A stretch of 64,000 nucleotides of DNA from Pantoea sp. At-9b (GCF_000175935.2 NC_014837.1:992001-1056000); one strand, 5' to 3'; positions 1-12,769 are shown, counted from the stretch's first letter. The notes: generated by a model from the sequence alone, not told the origin. A program made the numbers and translations.

Positions 1-2
1 GC

Positions 3-737
3 GCCTGGATTGATGAGCACCAACTGCAACCCGGGATGCGTTTACCGGCGGAGCGACAGCTGGCAGCGGAGTTCGGCGTCTCGCGATCGTCGTTACGCGA
101 GGCGATTCAGCAACTTATCAGTAGCGGCGTGTTAATCAGCCGACGTGGCGGTGGCACCTGGCTACGTCAGCCGCAGGAGCCGTGGTCAGAGCAACGCATT
201 GTTGAACCGATCCGTCAGTTACTGGCTGCCGACCCGGATTATCGCTATGACATCCTCGAAGCACGCCACGCCATCGAAGCCAGCACTGCCTGGCATGCGG
301 CGTTGCGCGCGACCGAGGCGGATAAAGAGAAGCTGCAATACGCCTTTGACGCCACGCTCAAACTGAAAGAGAGCGATGACCCTGACCTGGCGGCGCAGGC
401 GGATGTGCGTTTCCACCTCGCCATTGCTGAAGCCTCGCACAACGTGGTGTTGCTGCAAACCATGCGGGGCTTCTTCGATTTGTTGCAATCCTCGGTGATG
501 CAAAGCCGTCAGCGCATGTACACCCAACCGGTGATTTTTGACCGCCTGACCGAACAACATCAGGCGCTGCTGAACGCCATTCTGGCGGGCGATGCGGAGG
601 CGGCACGCCTTGCGGCGATGGACCACCTCGGCTTTGTACATACCACGCTGAAAACCCTGCATGAAGATGAAGCGCGGCAGGCGCGAATTACCCGTCTGCC
701 GGGCCATGACCTGGATAAACGCAAGGAAAAACCCTGA
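3..737 (+). CDS. lldR: L-lactate-responsive GntR/FadR-family regulator LldR (5' end outside window)
   Basis: Transcriptional regulator of the lactate utilisation operon. The reading frame is open from the left edge, so the first few residues lie outside the window; an internal ATG at 36 is not the true start, because the codons before it still match LldR. The visible N-terminus is the winged helix of the GntR family ([20 protein letters not shown]), followed by an all-helical FCD effector domain with the [15 protein letters not shown] metal/ligand region. The family represses or activates the lld genes according to L-lactate. Its stop overlaps the lldD start by one base (TGATG), so the two are translationally coupled. 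Identification rests on near-full-length similarity to E. coli LldR as recalled. Confidence 0.95.
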   Translation, partial: AWIDEHQLQPGMRLPAERQLAAEFGVSRSSLREAIQQLISSGVLISRRGGGTWLRQPQEPWSEQRIVEPIRQLLAADPDYRYDILEARHAIEASTAWHAALRATEADKEKLQYAFDATLKLKESDDPDLAAQADVRFHLAIAEASHNVVLLQTMRGFFDLLQSSVMQSRQRMYTQPVIFDRLTEQHQALLNAILAGDAEAARLAAMDHLGFVHTTLKTLHEDEARQARITRLPGHDLDKRKEKP

Positions 738-1927
738 TGATCATTTCTGCTGCAAGTGACTATCGCGCTGCTGCGCAACGTATTTTGCCGCCCTTCCTGT
801 TTCATTACATTGACGGGGGAGCCTATGCGGAGCATACGTTGCAGCGCAACGTGGCGGATCTCGCTGATGTGGCGCTGCGTCAACGCGTGCTGAAAAACAT
901 GTCCGATCTCAGCCTTGAGACCAAACTGTTTAATGAAACCTTATCGATGCCGGTGGCGCTGGCCCCGGTTGGCCTGTGCGGTATGTACGCCCGGCGCGGC
1001 GAGGTGCAGGCGGCGCGTGCTGCGGCGCTGAAAGGCATCCCTTTTACGTTATCGACCGTGTCGGTATGCCCGATCGAAGAAGTGGCTCCGGCGATCAGTC
1101 GTCCGATGTGGTTCCAGCTGTACGTGCTGCGCGATCGCGGGTTTATGCGTAACGCACTGGAGCGCGCCAAAGCGGCGGGCTGTTCAACGCTGGTGTTCAC
1201 CGTGGATATGCCGACTCCGGGTGCGCGTTACCGTGATGCGCATTCAGGCATGAGCGGCCCGCATGCGGCGCTGCGTCGTTACTGGCAGGCGGTAACGCAT
1301 CCACAATGGGCGTGGGATGTGGGCCTGCAGGGGCGTCCCCATGATCTCGGCAATATTTCCACCTATCTCGGCAAACCGACCGGGTTGGAAGATTATATCG
1401 GCTGGCTGGCGAACAACTTTGACCCGTCGATCTCGTGGCAGGATCTGGAGTGGATTCGCGAATTCTGGGACGGTCCGATGGTGATCAAGGGCATCCTCGA
1501 CCCGGAAGATGCCCGCGATGCGGTGCGCTTTGGTGCCGACGGCATTGTGGTGTCGAATCACGGCGGGCGGCAGTTGGATGGCGTGCTGTCCTCGGCGCGT
1601 GCGTTACCGGCGATTGCCGATGCGGTGAAAGGTGATATCACCATTCTGGCGGATAGCGGCATCCGCAACGGTCTGGATGTGGTGCGGATGATTGCGCTGG
1701 GTGCCGACAGCGTGCTGCTGGGGCGTGCCTTCCTGTATGCGCTGGCAACGCACGGCCAGCGTGGGGTGGAAAATCTGCTGAACCTGATTGAGAAAGAGAT
1801 GAAGGTGGCGATGACACTGACCGGGGCGAAAACCATCGCGGATATCACACGTGATTCGCTGGTACAGGCCAACGCGCTGTTGTCCGAGGCGGGTCTGGCC
1901 CCGGCGCGTCCGCGTGCGGTGAGCTGA
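737..1927 (+). CDS. lldD: L-lactate dehydrogenase (quinone), FMN-dependent
   Basis: Membrane-associated flavoenzyme that oxidises L-lactate to pyruvate and passes electrons to quinone. At 396 residues it has the family length. The FMN-dependent alpha-hydroxy-acid dehydrogenase signature [10 protein letters not shown] is present, with catalytic His275 and substrate-binding Arg278; Lys251 lies in the FMN-binding MVIKG strand. The N-terminus [20 protein letters not shown] is essentially that of E. coli LldD, which fixes the start. It overlaps lldR by one base. The permease lldP, normally first in the operon, would be upstream of the window. Confidence 0.98.
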   Translation: MIISAASDYRAAAQRILPPFLFHYIDGGAYAEHTLQRNVADLADVALRQRVLKNMSDLSLETKLFNETLSMPVALAPVGLCGMYARRGEVQAARAAALKGIPFTLSTVSVCPIEEVAPAISRPMWFQLYVLRDRGFMRNALERAKAAGCSTLVFTVDMPTPGARYRDAHSGMSGPHAALRRYWQAVTHPQWAWDVGLQGRPHDLGNISTYLGKPTGLEDYIGWLANNFDPSISWQDLEWIREFWDGPMVIKGILDPEDARDAVRFGADGIVVSNHGGRQLDGVLSSARALPAIADAVKGDITILADSGIRNGLDVVRMIALGADSVLLGRAFLYALATHGQRGVENLLNLIEKEMKVAMTLTGAKTIADITRDSLVQANALLSEAGLAPARPRAVS

Positions 1928-1988
1928 TCCGTCACAGTGAAAGGCGTTGTCTATACTTACTCCCTGTCTGACTAACCGGAGGAATGAC

Positions 1989-2417
1989 ATGACCATTCAC
2001 AAGAAAGGATCGGCCCATTGGGAAGGTGACATCAAAGGGAAAGGCACCGTTAGCACCGAAAGCGGCGTGTTGAGTGATCAACCTTATGGCTTCAATACGC
2101 GATTCGAAGGCGCAAAGGGCACCAATCCGGAAGAGTTGATTGGTGCTGCGCATGCCGCCTGCTTTTCTATGGCGTTGTCGTTGATGCTCGGTCAGGCGGG
2201 ACATCCGCCGAAAAGCATCGACACCACGGCGGATGTCTCGCTGGATAAAAAAGGTGAGGGATTTGCCATTACCAAAATCGCCCTGACCAGCACAGTGTCA
2301 CTGCCGGGCATTGATAACGCCAAATTTGATGAAATTATTCAGCAGGCGAAGGCCGGTTGTCCGGTTTCCCAGGTGTTGAATGCCGAGATCACCCTCGACT
2401 ACACGCTGAATAATTGA
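1989..2417 (+). CDS. osmC: OsmC/Ohr-family hydroperoxide reductase
   Basis: Cytosolic thiol peroxidase of 142 residues that reduces organic hydroperoxides. The two redox cysteines are Cys58 (HAACFSMALS) and Cys124 (AGCPVSQVL), and Arg38 with Glu49 are the usual partners of the peroxidatic cysteine. The start at 1989 is preferred over an upstream in-frame codon at 1947 because a GGAGG ribosome site (1979-1983) precedes it at normal spacing and the protein then begins MTIHKKGSAHW, like OsmC. It stands alone, 61 bp behind lldD, and is followed by a strong hairpin. Whether it is OsmC proper or another member of the family cannot be settled by eye; OsmC is favoured by length. Confidence 0.9.
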   Translation: MTIHKKGSAHWEGDIKGKGTVSTESGVLSDQPYGFNTRFEGAKGTNPEELIGAAHAACFSMALSLMLGQAGHPPKSIDTTADVSLDKKGEGFAITKIALTSTVSLPGIDNAKFDEIIQQAKAGCPVSQVLNAEITLDYTLNN

Positions 2418-2448
2418 TCGCCTCAACGGCGGACCGGAGCTAGAATCG

Positions 2449-2480
2449 ATGATGCGCCTGTGGGCGCATCATTGCTTTCT
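2449..2480 (+). terminator. Hairpin terminator after osmC
   Basis: A perfect 10-bp stem (2449-2458 with 2463-2472, loop TGTG) is followed by a T-rich but interrupted tract (TGCTTTCT). It lies 31 bp past the osmC stop and just upstream of the small gene at 2498. Confidence 0.65.
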
Positions 2481-2497
2481 GCTGACCGGGAGGATGC

Positions 2498-2605
2498 TTG
2501 GCAAAATATCTGGCTGCGAAAAAACACTGGAAAATGGTTTTGGTGTTGCTGTGTATCTGTGGTGCGCTGCTGCTGATCCGTTGGGCGGCGATGATATGGG
2601 CCTAA
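2498..2605 (+). CDS. yniD: YniD-like 35-residue membrane protein (TTG start)
   Basis: Very small single-span inner-membrane protein. Reading from TTG 2498 gives 35 residues with the cationic stretch AAKKHWKMV followed by a hydrophobic segment ending in LLIRWAAMIWA. This closely resembles the E. coli small protein YniD (also 35 residues) as I remember it. GGGAGG at 2488-2493 is the ribosome site. An ATG at 2494 is in another frame and gives a non-hydrophobic product that resembles nothing. Function is unknown in any organism I know of. The gene overlaps the start of the next small hydrophobic ORF by ten bases. Confidence 0.75.
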   Translation: MAKYLAAKKHWKMVLVLLCICGALLLIRWAAMIWA

Positions 2606-2715
2606 AGGATTGGATCTGCCGCCATAAGCTGGGCGTGCTGGCTATGGTGCTTCTGGCACTGGAACTGGTGCACTACCTGTTGACTGCCAGCTGGTTGCCG
2701 TGGCAACTGGGTTAA
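2596..2715 (+). CDS. Candidate 39-residue hydrophobic protein overlapping yniD
   Basis: ATG 2596 opens a frame of 39 residues: a short polar start (MGLKDWICRHKLG), one predicted transmembrane span (VLAMVLLALELVHYLLTA) and a short tail. It begins inside the last codons of the YniD-like gene, an arrangement typical of translational coupling, but the ribosome site is poor. I do not recognise the protein. A hydrophobic segment in frame right after a known small membrane gene supports it; the lack of a named homologue keeps confidence low. Confidence 0.4.
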   Translation: MGLKDWICRHKLGVLAMVLLALELVHYLLTASWLPWQLG

Positions 2716-2720
2716 GATAC

Positions 2721-2951
2721 TCAGGCGTATTCGTTATCGGGCCGAGCCGCACGGATGTTGCTGCGGGCGATACGATAAGCTTTGCGCGGATCACCCACCA
2801 CAAACTCAAAGGTCGGCGAATAGTAAAACGGCAGCCAGCCGCCATAGCCACTCTCCCACTCCCAGCGTACCGGGCACGGCCAGAGAATGCCATCATACAA
2901 AATGTAATAAACCCAGCGTCCGTTAGGACGGCGGGGGCGAGTTGTTTTCAT
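2721..2951 (-). CDS. Hypothetical Trp/Tyr-rich small protein
   Basis: A 76-residue protein from ATG 2951 (a GTG at 2960 would add three residues). It is basic at the N-terminus (MKTTRPRRPNGRW) and rich in aromatic residues: tryptophans at about ten-residue intervals, then FYYSP. No signal peptide or membrane span is visible. The ribosome site is weak. It is convergent with the tiny gene ending at 2715. I do not recognise the family; the aromatic composition resembles compact nucleic-acid or ligand-binding folds, but this is only an impression. It is supported as coding by its biased composition and its clean fit between neighbours. Confidence 0.55.
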   Translation of the reverse strand: MKTTRPRRPNGRWVYYILYDGILWPCPVRWEWESGYGGWLPFYYSPTFEFVVGDPRKAYRIARSNIRAARPDNEYA

Positions 2952-3063
2952 GGGAGTCACAACAGTAATAGTGTAAAGCTGCTTATATTTTGAACGCTAA
3001 ACCCTGCGCTTGCAACGTTAGCGGGTTAATTTATCTCCACCTGAACGGCCCAATGGCCCCAAA

Positions 3064-3234
3064 CTAACGGTGTACCTCACCGCAAATCAGGACCACATTG
3101 GGGCGAACTTTGTGTATGCGCGTCGCCATTTGCTCACAGGCCACTTTGGTCGGATAAATGTATTCCGACACCGGCAACGCGTCACAGGCATCATGTCCAC
3201 ACGCGCTCACTAACAAAACAAAACCAATCAGCAT
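3064..3234 (-). CDS. Small lipoprotein, 56 residues
   Basis: Start chosen at ATG 3234, preceded by CAGGAG at good spacing; an upstream start at 3255 would spoil the signal peptide. The N-terminus MLIGFVLLVSAC is a short signal sequence with a lipobox ending at Cys12. The mature part has several further cysteines (about residues 17, 32 and 51), suggesting one or two disulphides in the periplasm. No family recognised. Confidence 0.65.
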   Translation of the reverse strand: MLIGFVLLVSACGHDACDALPVSEYIYPTKVACEQMATRIHKVRPNVVLICGEVHR

Positions 3235-3334
3235 GGTTTGGCTCCTGATACACATTTTCTCTGGTACGGAAAGTGTGGCTGTTTGTTCCCTTTTAACGAT
3301 CCAGTATAGCCAAACGCAACGGTAGCGGGTTATC

Positions 3335-3355
3335 AGCCTGAGCGGCTTTTTTTTA
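3335..3355 (+). terminator. Orphan T-tract hairpin
   Basis: A short stem (AGCC 3335-3338 with GGCT 3344-3347) is followed by eight T residues. There is no plus-strand gene immediately before it: 3064-3234 is on the other strand. It could end a small RNA transcribed from about 3240-3300, or be chance. Confidence 0.3.
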
Positions 3356-3449
3356 CCCGAACGACGCGATTATACCCGGGGCGATGCACAACATCAGCGC
3401 ATTCTGAGCTAAACTGTGCGGCCCTGGAAAAATGAGAAGTGAGTCAAAC

Positions 3450-3617
3450 ATGTCGATTGAAATTGCCCATCCGGCCAGCAGCCCAAAACAAGCCGCCCTG
3501 CAACTGGTGATTGAACTGGTCCGTGCCGGCAAACTGAGCCCACTGCACGGCGATGCCTCGAATATGATTTCCATCTACGAACAATTCAAAAACCACTTCG
3601 AAGCGGAAAAAGAGTAA
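3450..3617 (+). CDS. Hypothetical small soluble protein, 55 residues
   Basis: Start at ATG 3450 (MSIEIAHPASSPKQ); an upstream in-frame ATG at 3432 is less likely because GAGAAGTGAGT precedes 3450. The product is a small, probably helical cytosolic protein with an acidic, lysine-containing tail. No signal peptide, no membrane span, and no family that I can name. It sits alone between two minus-strand genes and is followed by a decayed copy of the dispersed palindromic repeat (3618-3642). Confidence 0.6.
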   Translation: MSIEIAHPASSPKQAALQLVIELVRAGKLSPLHGDASNMISIYEQFKNHFEAEKE

Positions 3618-3642
3618 CGTCGCGGCGCGCGTTATCGCGCTG
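3618..3642. repeat. Decayed copy of the GCGGCGCG..CGCGC palindromic repeat
   Basis: The sequence resembles one arm of the dispersed repeat found intact at 15771-15842 (CGGCGCG, short AT core, TCGCGC), here lacking the GTAG end. It lies between two convergent stop codons. Confidence 0.45.
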
Positions 3643-3645
3643 TTC

Positions 3646-4293
3646 TCAGGCGTAATACCAGACCGGCAGAATTGCGATCAGGTTATTGAGTGTGTGCAGG
3701 AACACCGGCAGCGCCAGGCTGTTGCTGCGCAGACGCGCATAGCACAGCAGCAGCGAGAACAGCGTGAGCGCGACAATGGTTTCCCAGTGCACGTACTGGG
3801 TATGCATGGCGGCGAACAGCAGCGAGGTCAGCAACATGCAGGCGAAGCGGCTTTTCGGTGCCCACAGCAGGAAACCTTGCAACAGAAATCCACGAAACAG
3901 CACCTCTTCAAATACCGGAGCCAGCAACACCGCCGTCAGTAGCAGGATCAGCATCGAGCTGCGTCCTTGCTGGGTTTGCGCCACCAGCCATCCTTCCGGT
4001 TGCATAAACTGGGTTTGTGCCACCATCAGAATGAATAACGCCCCAATAAACAGCAAGGTTTGGCCGGGACGCAGATAGCCGAGCGGGATGTCGTTGCGGC
4101 GCTGACAATAGAAGCGGTACAGCGGGTAGATCACGGCAAATTCAAACAGGCACAACACCGGCACCAGCAAACCGTCGTTACGCAGCACGCCGTAGTTGGG
4201 AAACAGCGTAATCAGCATGGTAACGAGGTAATAAACCACAAAGCTGCCAACGTAAAACAGCGTCAACGTGACTTTGTCGGATTGGGTGTCCAT
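3646..4293 (-). CDS. CPBP-family intramembrane metalloprotease
   Basis: Polytopic inner-membrane protein of 215 residues, related to type II CAAX prenyl proteases and bacteriocin-processing proteases (Abi/CPBP, PF02517). The first catalytic motif EEVLFRG is present at about residue 131, a second histidine motif occurs in FAAMHTQY, and HTLNN near the C-terminus is the third. Six or seven hydrophobic segments are visible. Start at ATG 4293 (MDTQSDK); an in-frame ATG eleven codons upstream cannot be excluded. It is divergent from the GGDEF-EAL gene. The substrate is unknown. Confidence 0.85.
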   Translation of the reverse strand: MDTQSDKVTLTLFYVGSFVVYYLVTMLITLFPNYGVLRNDGLLVPVLCLFEFAVIYPLYRFYCQRRNDIPLGYLRPGQTLLFIGALFILMVAQTQFMQPEGWLVAQTQQGRSSMLILLLTAVLLAPVFEEVLFRGFLLQGFLLWAPKSRFACMLLTSLLFAAMHTQYVHWETIVALTLFSLLLCYARLRSNSLALPVFLHTLNNLIAILPVWYYA

Positions 4294-4510
4294 AGGCAAC
4301 TCAGCGAGCAGAGGAAATCGCATAGTAGCAATGGCGAGGATCGCTGTCGAGGGCAGGGCGTTGAGATTTCTGCTGCTCAAATATTCTGCCATTGGGCTAA
4401 ATCTGGCGCGCGCCGCGCCGATAATCGAAAAAACCATTACAGGGTGCAGTGACGTTATTCGCGTCGCCTGCGGCCTCTTTTTGCTGTCTGTTTTTTCGCG
4501 AGCATTACGC

Positions 4511-7084
4511 ATGAATTCTGAGTCTCACTGGTTTGCCAGGGCCAATATGGAAGCACTTACGGTACGCGTGACACGACGTAGCCTGCGGACGCTCACCGCG
4601 TTGTTGTTTGGCGTGCTGGTGCTCTCCATGGTGATGGTGATGGCGATTGCGCATCATCAAAATAATGTTTCCATCGAACATGACGAGATGTTATTGCGTC
4701 AGGCGTGGCATGCGCGCCAGCAAGAGATGTTGATCGATGTGCGCGATTACGCTTTCTGGGGGGAGGGCTATAAAAACCTGCATCTTCAGCTCAACAAAGT
4801 TTGGGCCTTTGATGAAGAGAACCTGGGAGCAAACCTCTACAAGGAGTACCACTACGAAGGGGTGTTTGTGGTCGATGGCGCGGGACAGACGCGCTATACC
4901 ATTATCAATGGTGAGATGGTCGACACGCCGCTGGAGAGCTGGCTGGGGGCACAAACCGCCTCGCTGCTGACGGTGACACGCAGGCTGGGGCACGAAGCGA
5001 TTGCCCGTAACGTGCAGATATTTGGCCAGCCGGCTTTAGTTGTCTCCGCACCCATTACACCGGGCAAAGTTCCCAATTTACCCATCCTGCCTGGCCCGCC
5101 ATCGGTGCTGGTGTTTGTGAATATTTTTACCCCGGCGAAACTTCAGGCAATGGGTAAAGCGATGGATGTGATCAATCCACACGCCCCGACCAGCAGCCGC
5201 GATGCGCAGGATGAGCCACGCATGGTGTTTGCGACCGGGGGGACGGAACCGGTGGTGATTCGCTGGCAGGCAAAATACCCGGGCATGGGGCTGATTTGGT
5301 TACTGCTGCCGTTGTTGTTGTTGATGGCTCTGACCATTGCGCTGGTGACGCGCCGGGTGGTGCGTCATGCGCTGTACAATGCGGTGCTCTCTGACCGACG
5401 CTTTGAAATGCTCACCATCAGCCAGCGGGAACTGGCTGACAGTGAGGAGCGATTTCGCGACCTGGCTGAAGCGGCATCCGACTGGATTTGGGAAACCGAT
5501 GAGCAGGGACGTTTATGTTACCTTTCCGCACGTTTTACCGATGTCACCGGACATGAGGTGAAACGTTGGCTGGGCCGCCATCTTGACCATTTACTCAGCC
5601 ATCCCAGCCACTCGTTGGTGACCTGGCTGATGCGCCAGGGTGAGGATGTCCCCCGCATGCCGCTGCGTTGCCAGTTTATGTCAGCGACCGGGGAACGGCG
5701 GATCGGGCAGTTGATGGCGAAAACGATTCGTCGCAACGGCCTGCGGTCCGGTTTTCGCGGCACGGTTTCGGACATCACCTATGAAGTAGATGCACAGGCG
5801 CGCATCCAGTTTCTGTCACGTCACGATATCCTGACCGGCCTGGCTAACCGCATGCAATTGCAGGAGTTTCTCACTGCCCATCTCGATCAGGCGACGGATG
5901 ATGATCCGTTGATTGTGATCAGCCTCGATCTCGATCAGTTCAAGCCCATCAATGACACCTGGGGACATACGGTGGGCGATGCGGTGCTAAACCAGATTTC
6001 CCAGCGCTTACAAAGCCTGATGGGAGCACATGAGCTGGCGGCGCGACTGGGCGGCGATGAGTTCATTTTAGTGATGCGTGAGGCATCGCGGGCCGGTGTG
6101 GAATATCGTTGCCGCGCGCTGCAACGCGCGATACATCAGCCGGTGATCAGCGGCTCGCACCAGCTCAGCCTGACGGCCAGCATGGGGATTGTCTGTGCAC
6201 CGCAGGATGCCAGCCAGCCCGAGGCATTACTGCGTCTGGCGGATATCGCACTGGGGCAGGCTCGTGCCGCCGGACGCAATCAATGGGTATGGTACTCCAA
6301 CGAGATGGCAAGCCATTTGCAATCGAAACGCGAGATGGTACAGGCAATGGAAGCGGCGCTCGCCAACGAGGCCTTCAGTCTGCACTATCAACCCCGTTAC
6401 CAGTTGCAAAATGGCCAACTGGCCGGTGCCGAAGCGCTGATTCGCTGGCAGGTTGCCGAGGATAAATGGATTACCCCCGATCGCTTTATTCCCCTCGCTG
6501 AAGAGAATGGTTTGATCAATGCCATCAGCGATTGGGTGCTGATGCGCGCCTGTACTGACGCACGCGATTGGGGTGACCAACGTTATGTTTCCGTCAATAT
6601 CTCGCCGGTAGAGTTTCGCGGCAGCGATCTGGTACAGCGTGTCGCCTCGGCGCTGGAGGTCAGCGGTTTACCGGCGACCCGACTGGAGCTGGAAATTACC
6701 GAAAACATCACCTTTGAACATCCGGATCGCGCGCTGGAAATTATGCAGGGACTGCGTGCCCTCGGGGTGCGGTTAACCGTGGATGACTTCGGTACTGGTT
6801 ATGCGGCGTTGGGCTATTTGAAAACCTTCCCGTTTAACGGTTTGAAGATCGATCGTTCGTGGATGAAGGAGTTCCCGGAATCGCCGCAAGCGCAGTCAGT
6901 GGTGGCAGGCATTGTCGGGCTGGCACGCGCGTTTGCCCTGACCATTACCGCTGAAGGGATTGAAACCGAAGCGCAACTGAACGAGTTGAAAGTGCTGTCT
7001 TGCGAGGAAGGGCAGGGCTACTTTCTTGGGCGACCCATGCCGCTGGCGGCGTTCAGTGCGCTCTTGAATGAACAGGGTGTTTAA
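4511..7084 (+). CDS. CHASE4-PAS-GGDEF-EAL cyclic-di-GMP signalling protein
   Basis: Inner-membrane sensor of 857 residues that makes and/or degrades c-di-GMP. Order: transmembrane helix (about 28-48), periplasmic CHASE4-like sensor (50-255), second helix (260-280), PAS (about 310-425), GGDEF domain with intact GGDEF at 514-518, EAL domain with the motif at 641-643, the metal/catalytic DDFGTG at 758-763 and AEGIET at 814-819. The phosphodiesterase site looks complete. The cyclase active-site loop is also intact, but the RxxD inhibitory site normally found five residues before GGDEF is absent (GAHELAARL instead). Start at 4511 is a choice: ATG 4549 (MEALTV) would also keep the first helix. It stands alone. 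Confidence 0.93.
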   Translation: MNSESHWFARANMEALTVRVTRRSLRTLTALLFGVLVLSMVMVMAIAHHQNNVSIEHDEMLLRQAWHARQQEMLIDVRDYAFWGEGYKNLHLQLNKVWAFDEENLGANLYKEYHYEGVFVVDGAGQTRYTIINGEMVDTPLESWLGAQTASLLTVTRRLGHEAIARNVQIFGQPALVVSAPITPGKVPNLPILPGPPSVLVFVNIFTPAKLQAMGKAMDVINPHAPTSSRDAQDEPRMVFATGGTEPVVIRWQAKYPGMGLIWLLLPLLLLMALTIALVTRRVVRHALYNAVLSDRRFEMLTISQRELADSEERFRDLAEAASDWIWETDEQGRLCYLSARFTDVTGHEVKRWLGRHLDHLLSHPSHSLVTWLMRQGEDVPRMPLRCQFMSATGERRIGQLMAKTIRRNGLRSGFRGTVSDITYEVDAQARIQFLSRHDILTGLANRMQLQEFLTAHLDQATDDDPLIVISLDLDQFKPINDTWGHTVGDAVLNQISQRLQSLMGAHELAARLGGDEFILVMREASRAGVEYRCRALQRAIHQPVISGSHQLSLTASMGIVCAPQDASQPEALLRLADIALGQARAAGRNQWVWYSNEMASHLQSKREMVQAMEAALANEAFSLHYQPRYQLQNGQLAGAEALIRWQVAEDKWITPDRFIPLAEENGLINAISDWVLMRACTDARDWGDQRYVSVNISPVEFRGSDLVQRVASALEVSGLPATRLELEITENITFEHPDRALEIMQGLRALGVRLTVDDFGTGYAALGYLKTFPFNGLKIDRSWMKEFPESPQAQSVVAGIVGLARAFALTITAEGIETEAQLNELKVLSCEEGQGYFLGRPMPLAAFSALLNEQGV

Positions 7085-7146
7085 CGAACTTTGACGGCGA
7101 CACACGTCATCAAAATTGCAAAACCAATAAAAATTGCGAGTTCCAT
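7081..7146 (-). CDS. Candidate 21-residue single-span membrane protein
   Basis: ATG 7146 opens a 21-residue frame almost entirely made of one hydrophobic helix (MELAIFIGFAIL, then MTCVAVKVR) with a basic C-terminus. A clear GAGGT ribosome site lies eight bases before the ATG, and a TAAAAT element lies further upstream. Its stop overlaps the stop of the GGDEF-EAL gene tail to tail. The architecture is that of the tiny stress-linked membrane proteins of enterobacteria; no specific homologue recognised. Confidence 0.55.
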   Translation of the reverse strand: MELAIFIGFAILMTCVAVKVR

Positions 7147-7355
7147 AATCATTACCTCAGATAAATCTTAGGTAATTTTACGCAATCGTTGCTGAAATAT
7201 TGGGCAGATTGTGTGATTAATCCGAAAAAATGCGTGCGTCAGCGCCACTGGCCGGGTTTTTTCTGCGACACGTCTGATAGAAAAATTTTTGTATCACAGG
7301 CACGCTTTGCTACTCTCGGGCATCCGGTTGTCTGATTATCCAGGAGGAGAAAAAC

Positions 7356-7655
7356 GTGAAGCATTATGGAAAAGCGCTGTTGGTGCTGGGGTTCCTGACC
7401 CTGACCGCCTGCCAGTCTGCGAGCAAACCTGACACCGCGGCAACTACCGCCCAGGACGCGGAAAACGACATGTGTGGCGCATCGCAGTATCAGAACTACA
7501 TCGGCCAGCCTTTATCGGCCTTGCAGAAACAACGTTTTGACGTGCCGGTGCGCGCCATTCCGTGGAATTCTGCGGTGACGATGGATTTCAATCTGCGCCG
7601 ACTGAACTTTACCGCTGATCAGAGCGGTAAGATCGACAAGGTCTACTGCGGCTAA
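7356..7655 (+). CDS. Lipoprotein of the I78 protease-inhibitor family
   Basis: A 99-residue lipoprotein. GTG 7356 follows a very strong AGGAGG site. The signal peptide ends in LTLTAC, giving lipidated Cys19. After a short Ala/Thr linker comes the I78 domain: MCGASQYQNYIGQPLSAL, then MDFNLRRLNF and IDKVYCG, a small fold closed by one disulphide. Known members inhibit serine proteases (elastase, subtilisin). It is monocistronic and ends before a strong bidirectional terminator. A role in protecting the envelope from host or own proteases is an inference. Confidence 0.85.
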   Translation: MKHYGKALLVLGFLTLTACQSASKPDTAATTAQDAENDMCGASQYQNYIGQPLSALQKQRFDVPVRAIPWNSAVTMDFNLRRLNFTADQSGKIDKVYCG

Positions 7656-7767
7656 CACCAAAACGACATCGCATTGTCATCGGGCTGTCATAGCGCCGGG
7701 CGAGGATAGCTGCGCATTACGGAGATTTCCTCGTCACTCTCGAATATGCAATGCTCGTCTTGTTTTT

Positions 7768-7793
7768 CCCGCCTATGGCGGGATTTTTTTTCT
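7768..7793. terminator. Bidirectional terminator
   Basis: CCCGCC-TATG-GGCGGG hairpin flanked by T-runs on both strands (TTTTT before, TTTTTTTT after). It serves the I78 lipoprotein on the plus strand and the YmgB-like gene on the minus strand. Confidence 0.85.
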
Positions 7794-7805
7794 ACCCGCC
7801 CTGAT

Positions 7806-8057
7806 TTATTCATGTGAACGTGCTTCCAGCAACTGCGCCAACAGGTTGCGATAACTTTGCAGGCGTTGCTCATCTCCCTCGAACTCCAGTTTGGCGATCA
7901 CCCGCGCGATCACTGCCTTGCTGGTCGCAGGCTGACCGGCATCCATCAGCTCGCGCATAATGGCCGCCAGCAGATCGCCCTCATGCGGCGCATGCCAGGC
8001 TGGACTGTTAAAATAATCGGTAATCGCCCGACTGGCGCTGTTGGGATGCACTCTCAT
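7806..8057 (-). CDS. YmgB/AriR-YcgZ family two-component connector-like protein
   Basis: Small helical protein of 83 residues. The pattern ITDYF...LLAAIMRELMDAG...K.VIARVIAKLE...YRNLLAQLLE matches the YmgB/AriR/YcgZ family, whose E. coli members feed signals from the BluR-MlrA pathway into the Rcs phosphorelay and biofilm control. Start at ATG 8057, with GGAGGT at ideal spacing; the earlier in-frame start at 8078 has none. In E. coli these genes come as a cluster of four; here there is one. Which member it is orthologous to is unclear. Confidence 0.75.
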   Translation of the reverse strand: MRVHPNSASRAITDYFNSPAWHAPHEGDLLAAIMRELMDAGQPATSKAVIARVIAKLEFEGDEQRLQSYRNLLAQLLEARSHE

Positions 8058-8436
8058 AGCTGACCTCCGCAGAGACAACGATGCCCGCTGCCCGGAACAG
8101 GCAACCGCGGGGAGATGTTGGATTAAGTATGCTCACTGCCCAGAACGGACAGCGCCCCATCAGCGGCGGCTGGTGGTTTTTTAAACATAGTTGCGGCGTC
8201 AAAAATTGTCAGTAACCGCCAGTAATATTTTTTCACGATTTGAGCTATGGACGATTTAGCGATTTTTTTCCCGCAATGTTTTTACACATTAACCCGCTGT
8301 GAATCGTGCTCTGCGTAATATTTGCTGTGCATAGAGACGGACTGAATAGCGAAAAACTGCGTTTTTATCCCTATGCCATGTTTTGCCGTCCAGCCCTGTC
8401 AACGGATTGTTAAACTGAACCTTCATTTCAATTTTG
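8058..8436. other. 379-bp intergenic region between divergent genes
   Basis: It holds the leader and promoter of the YmgB-like gene (minus strand) and of the MdtG-like gene (plus strand). The left half is GC-rich with a hairpin plus T-tract at 8157-8182; the right half is AT-rich with several short T-runs, typical of a promoter. No protein-coding frame was convincing. Confidence 0.6.
8157..8182 (+). terminator. Orphan intrinsic terminator on the plus strand
   Basis: CCATCAGC-GGCG-GCTGGTGG (8-bp stem with one G-T pair) is followed by TTTTTT. There is no plus-strand protein gene before it in the preceding 500 bp, so it may end a small RNA that starts between about 8060 and 8130, opposite the YmgB-like leader. 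Confidence 0.5.

Positions 8437-12769
<4,333 letters not shown>

Noticed and set aside
4268..4510. N-terminal extension of the GGDEF-EAL frame
   Set aside because: The extra 81 residues have no family similarity and run across the divergent promoter and into the start of the CPBP gene; the first transmembrane helix begins soon after ATG 4511.
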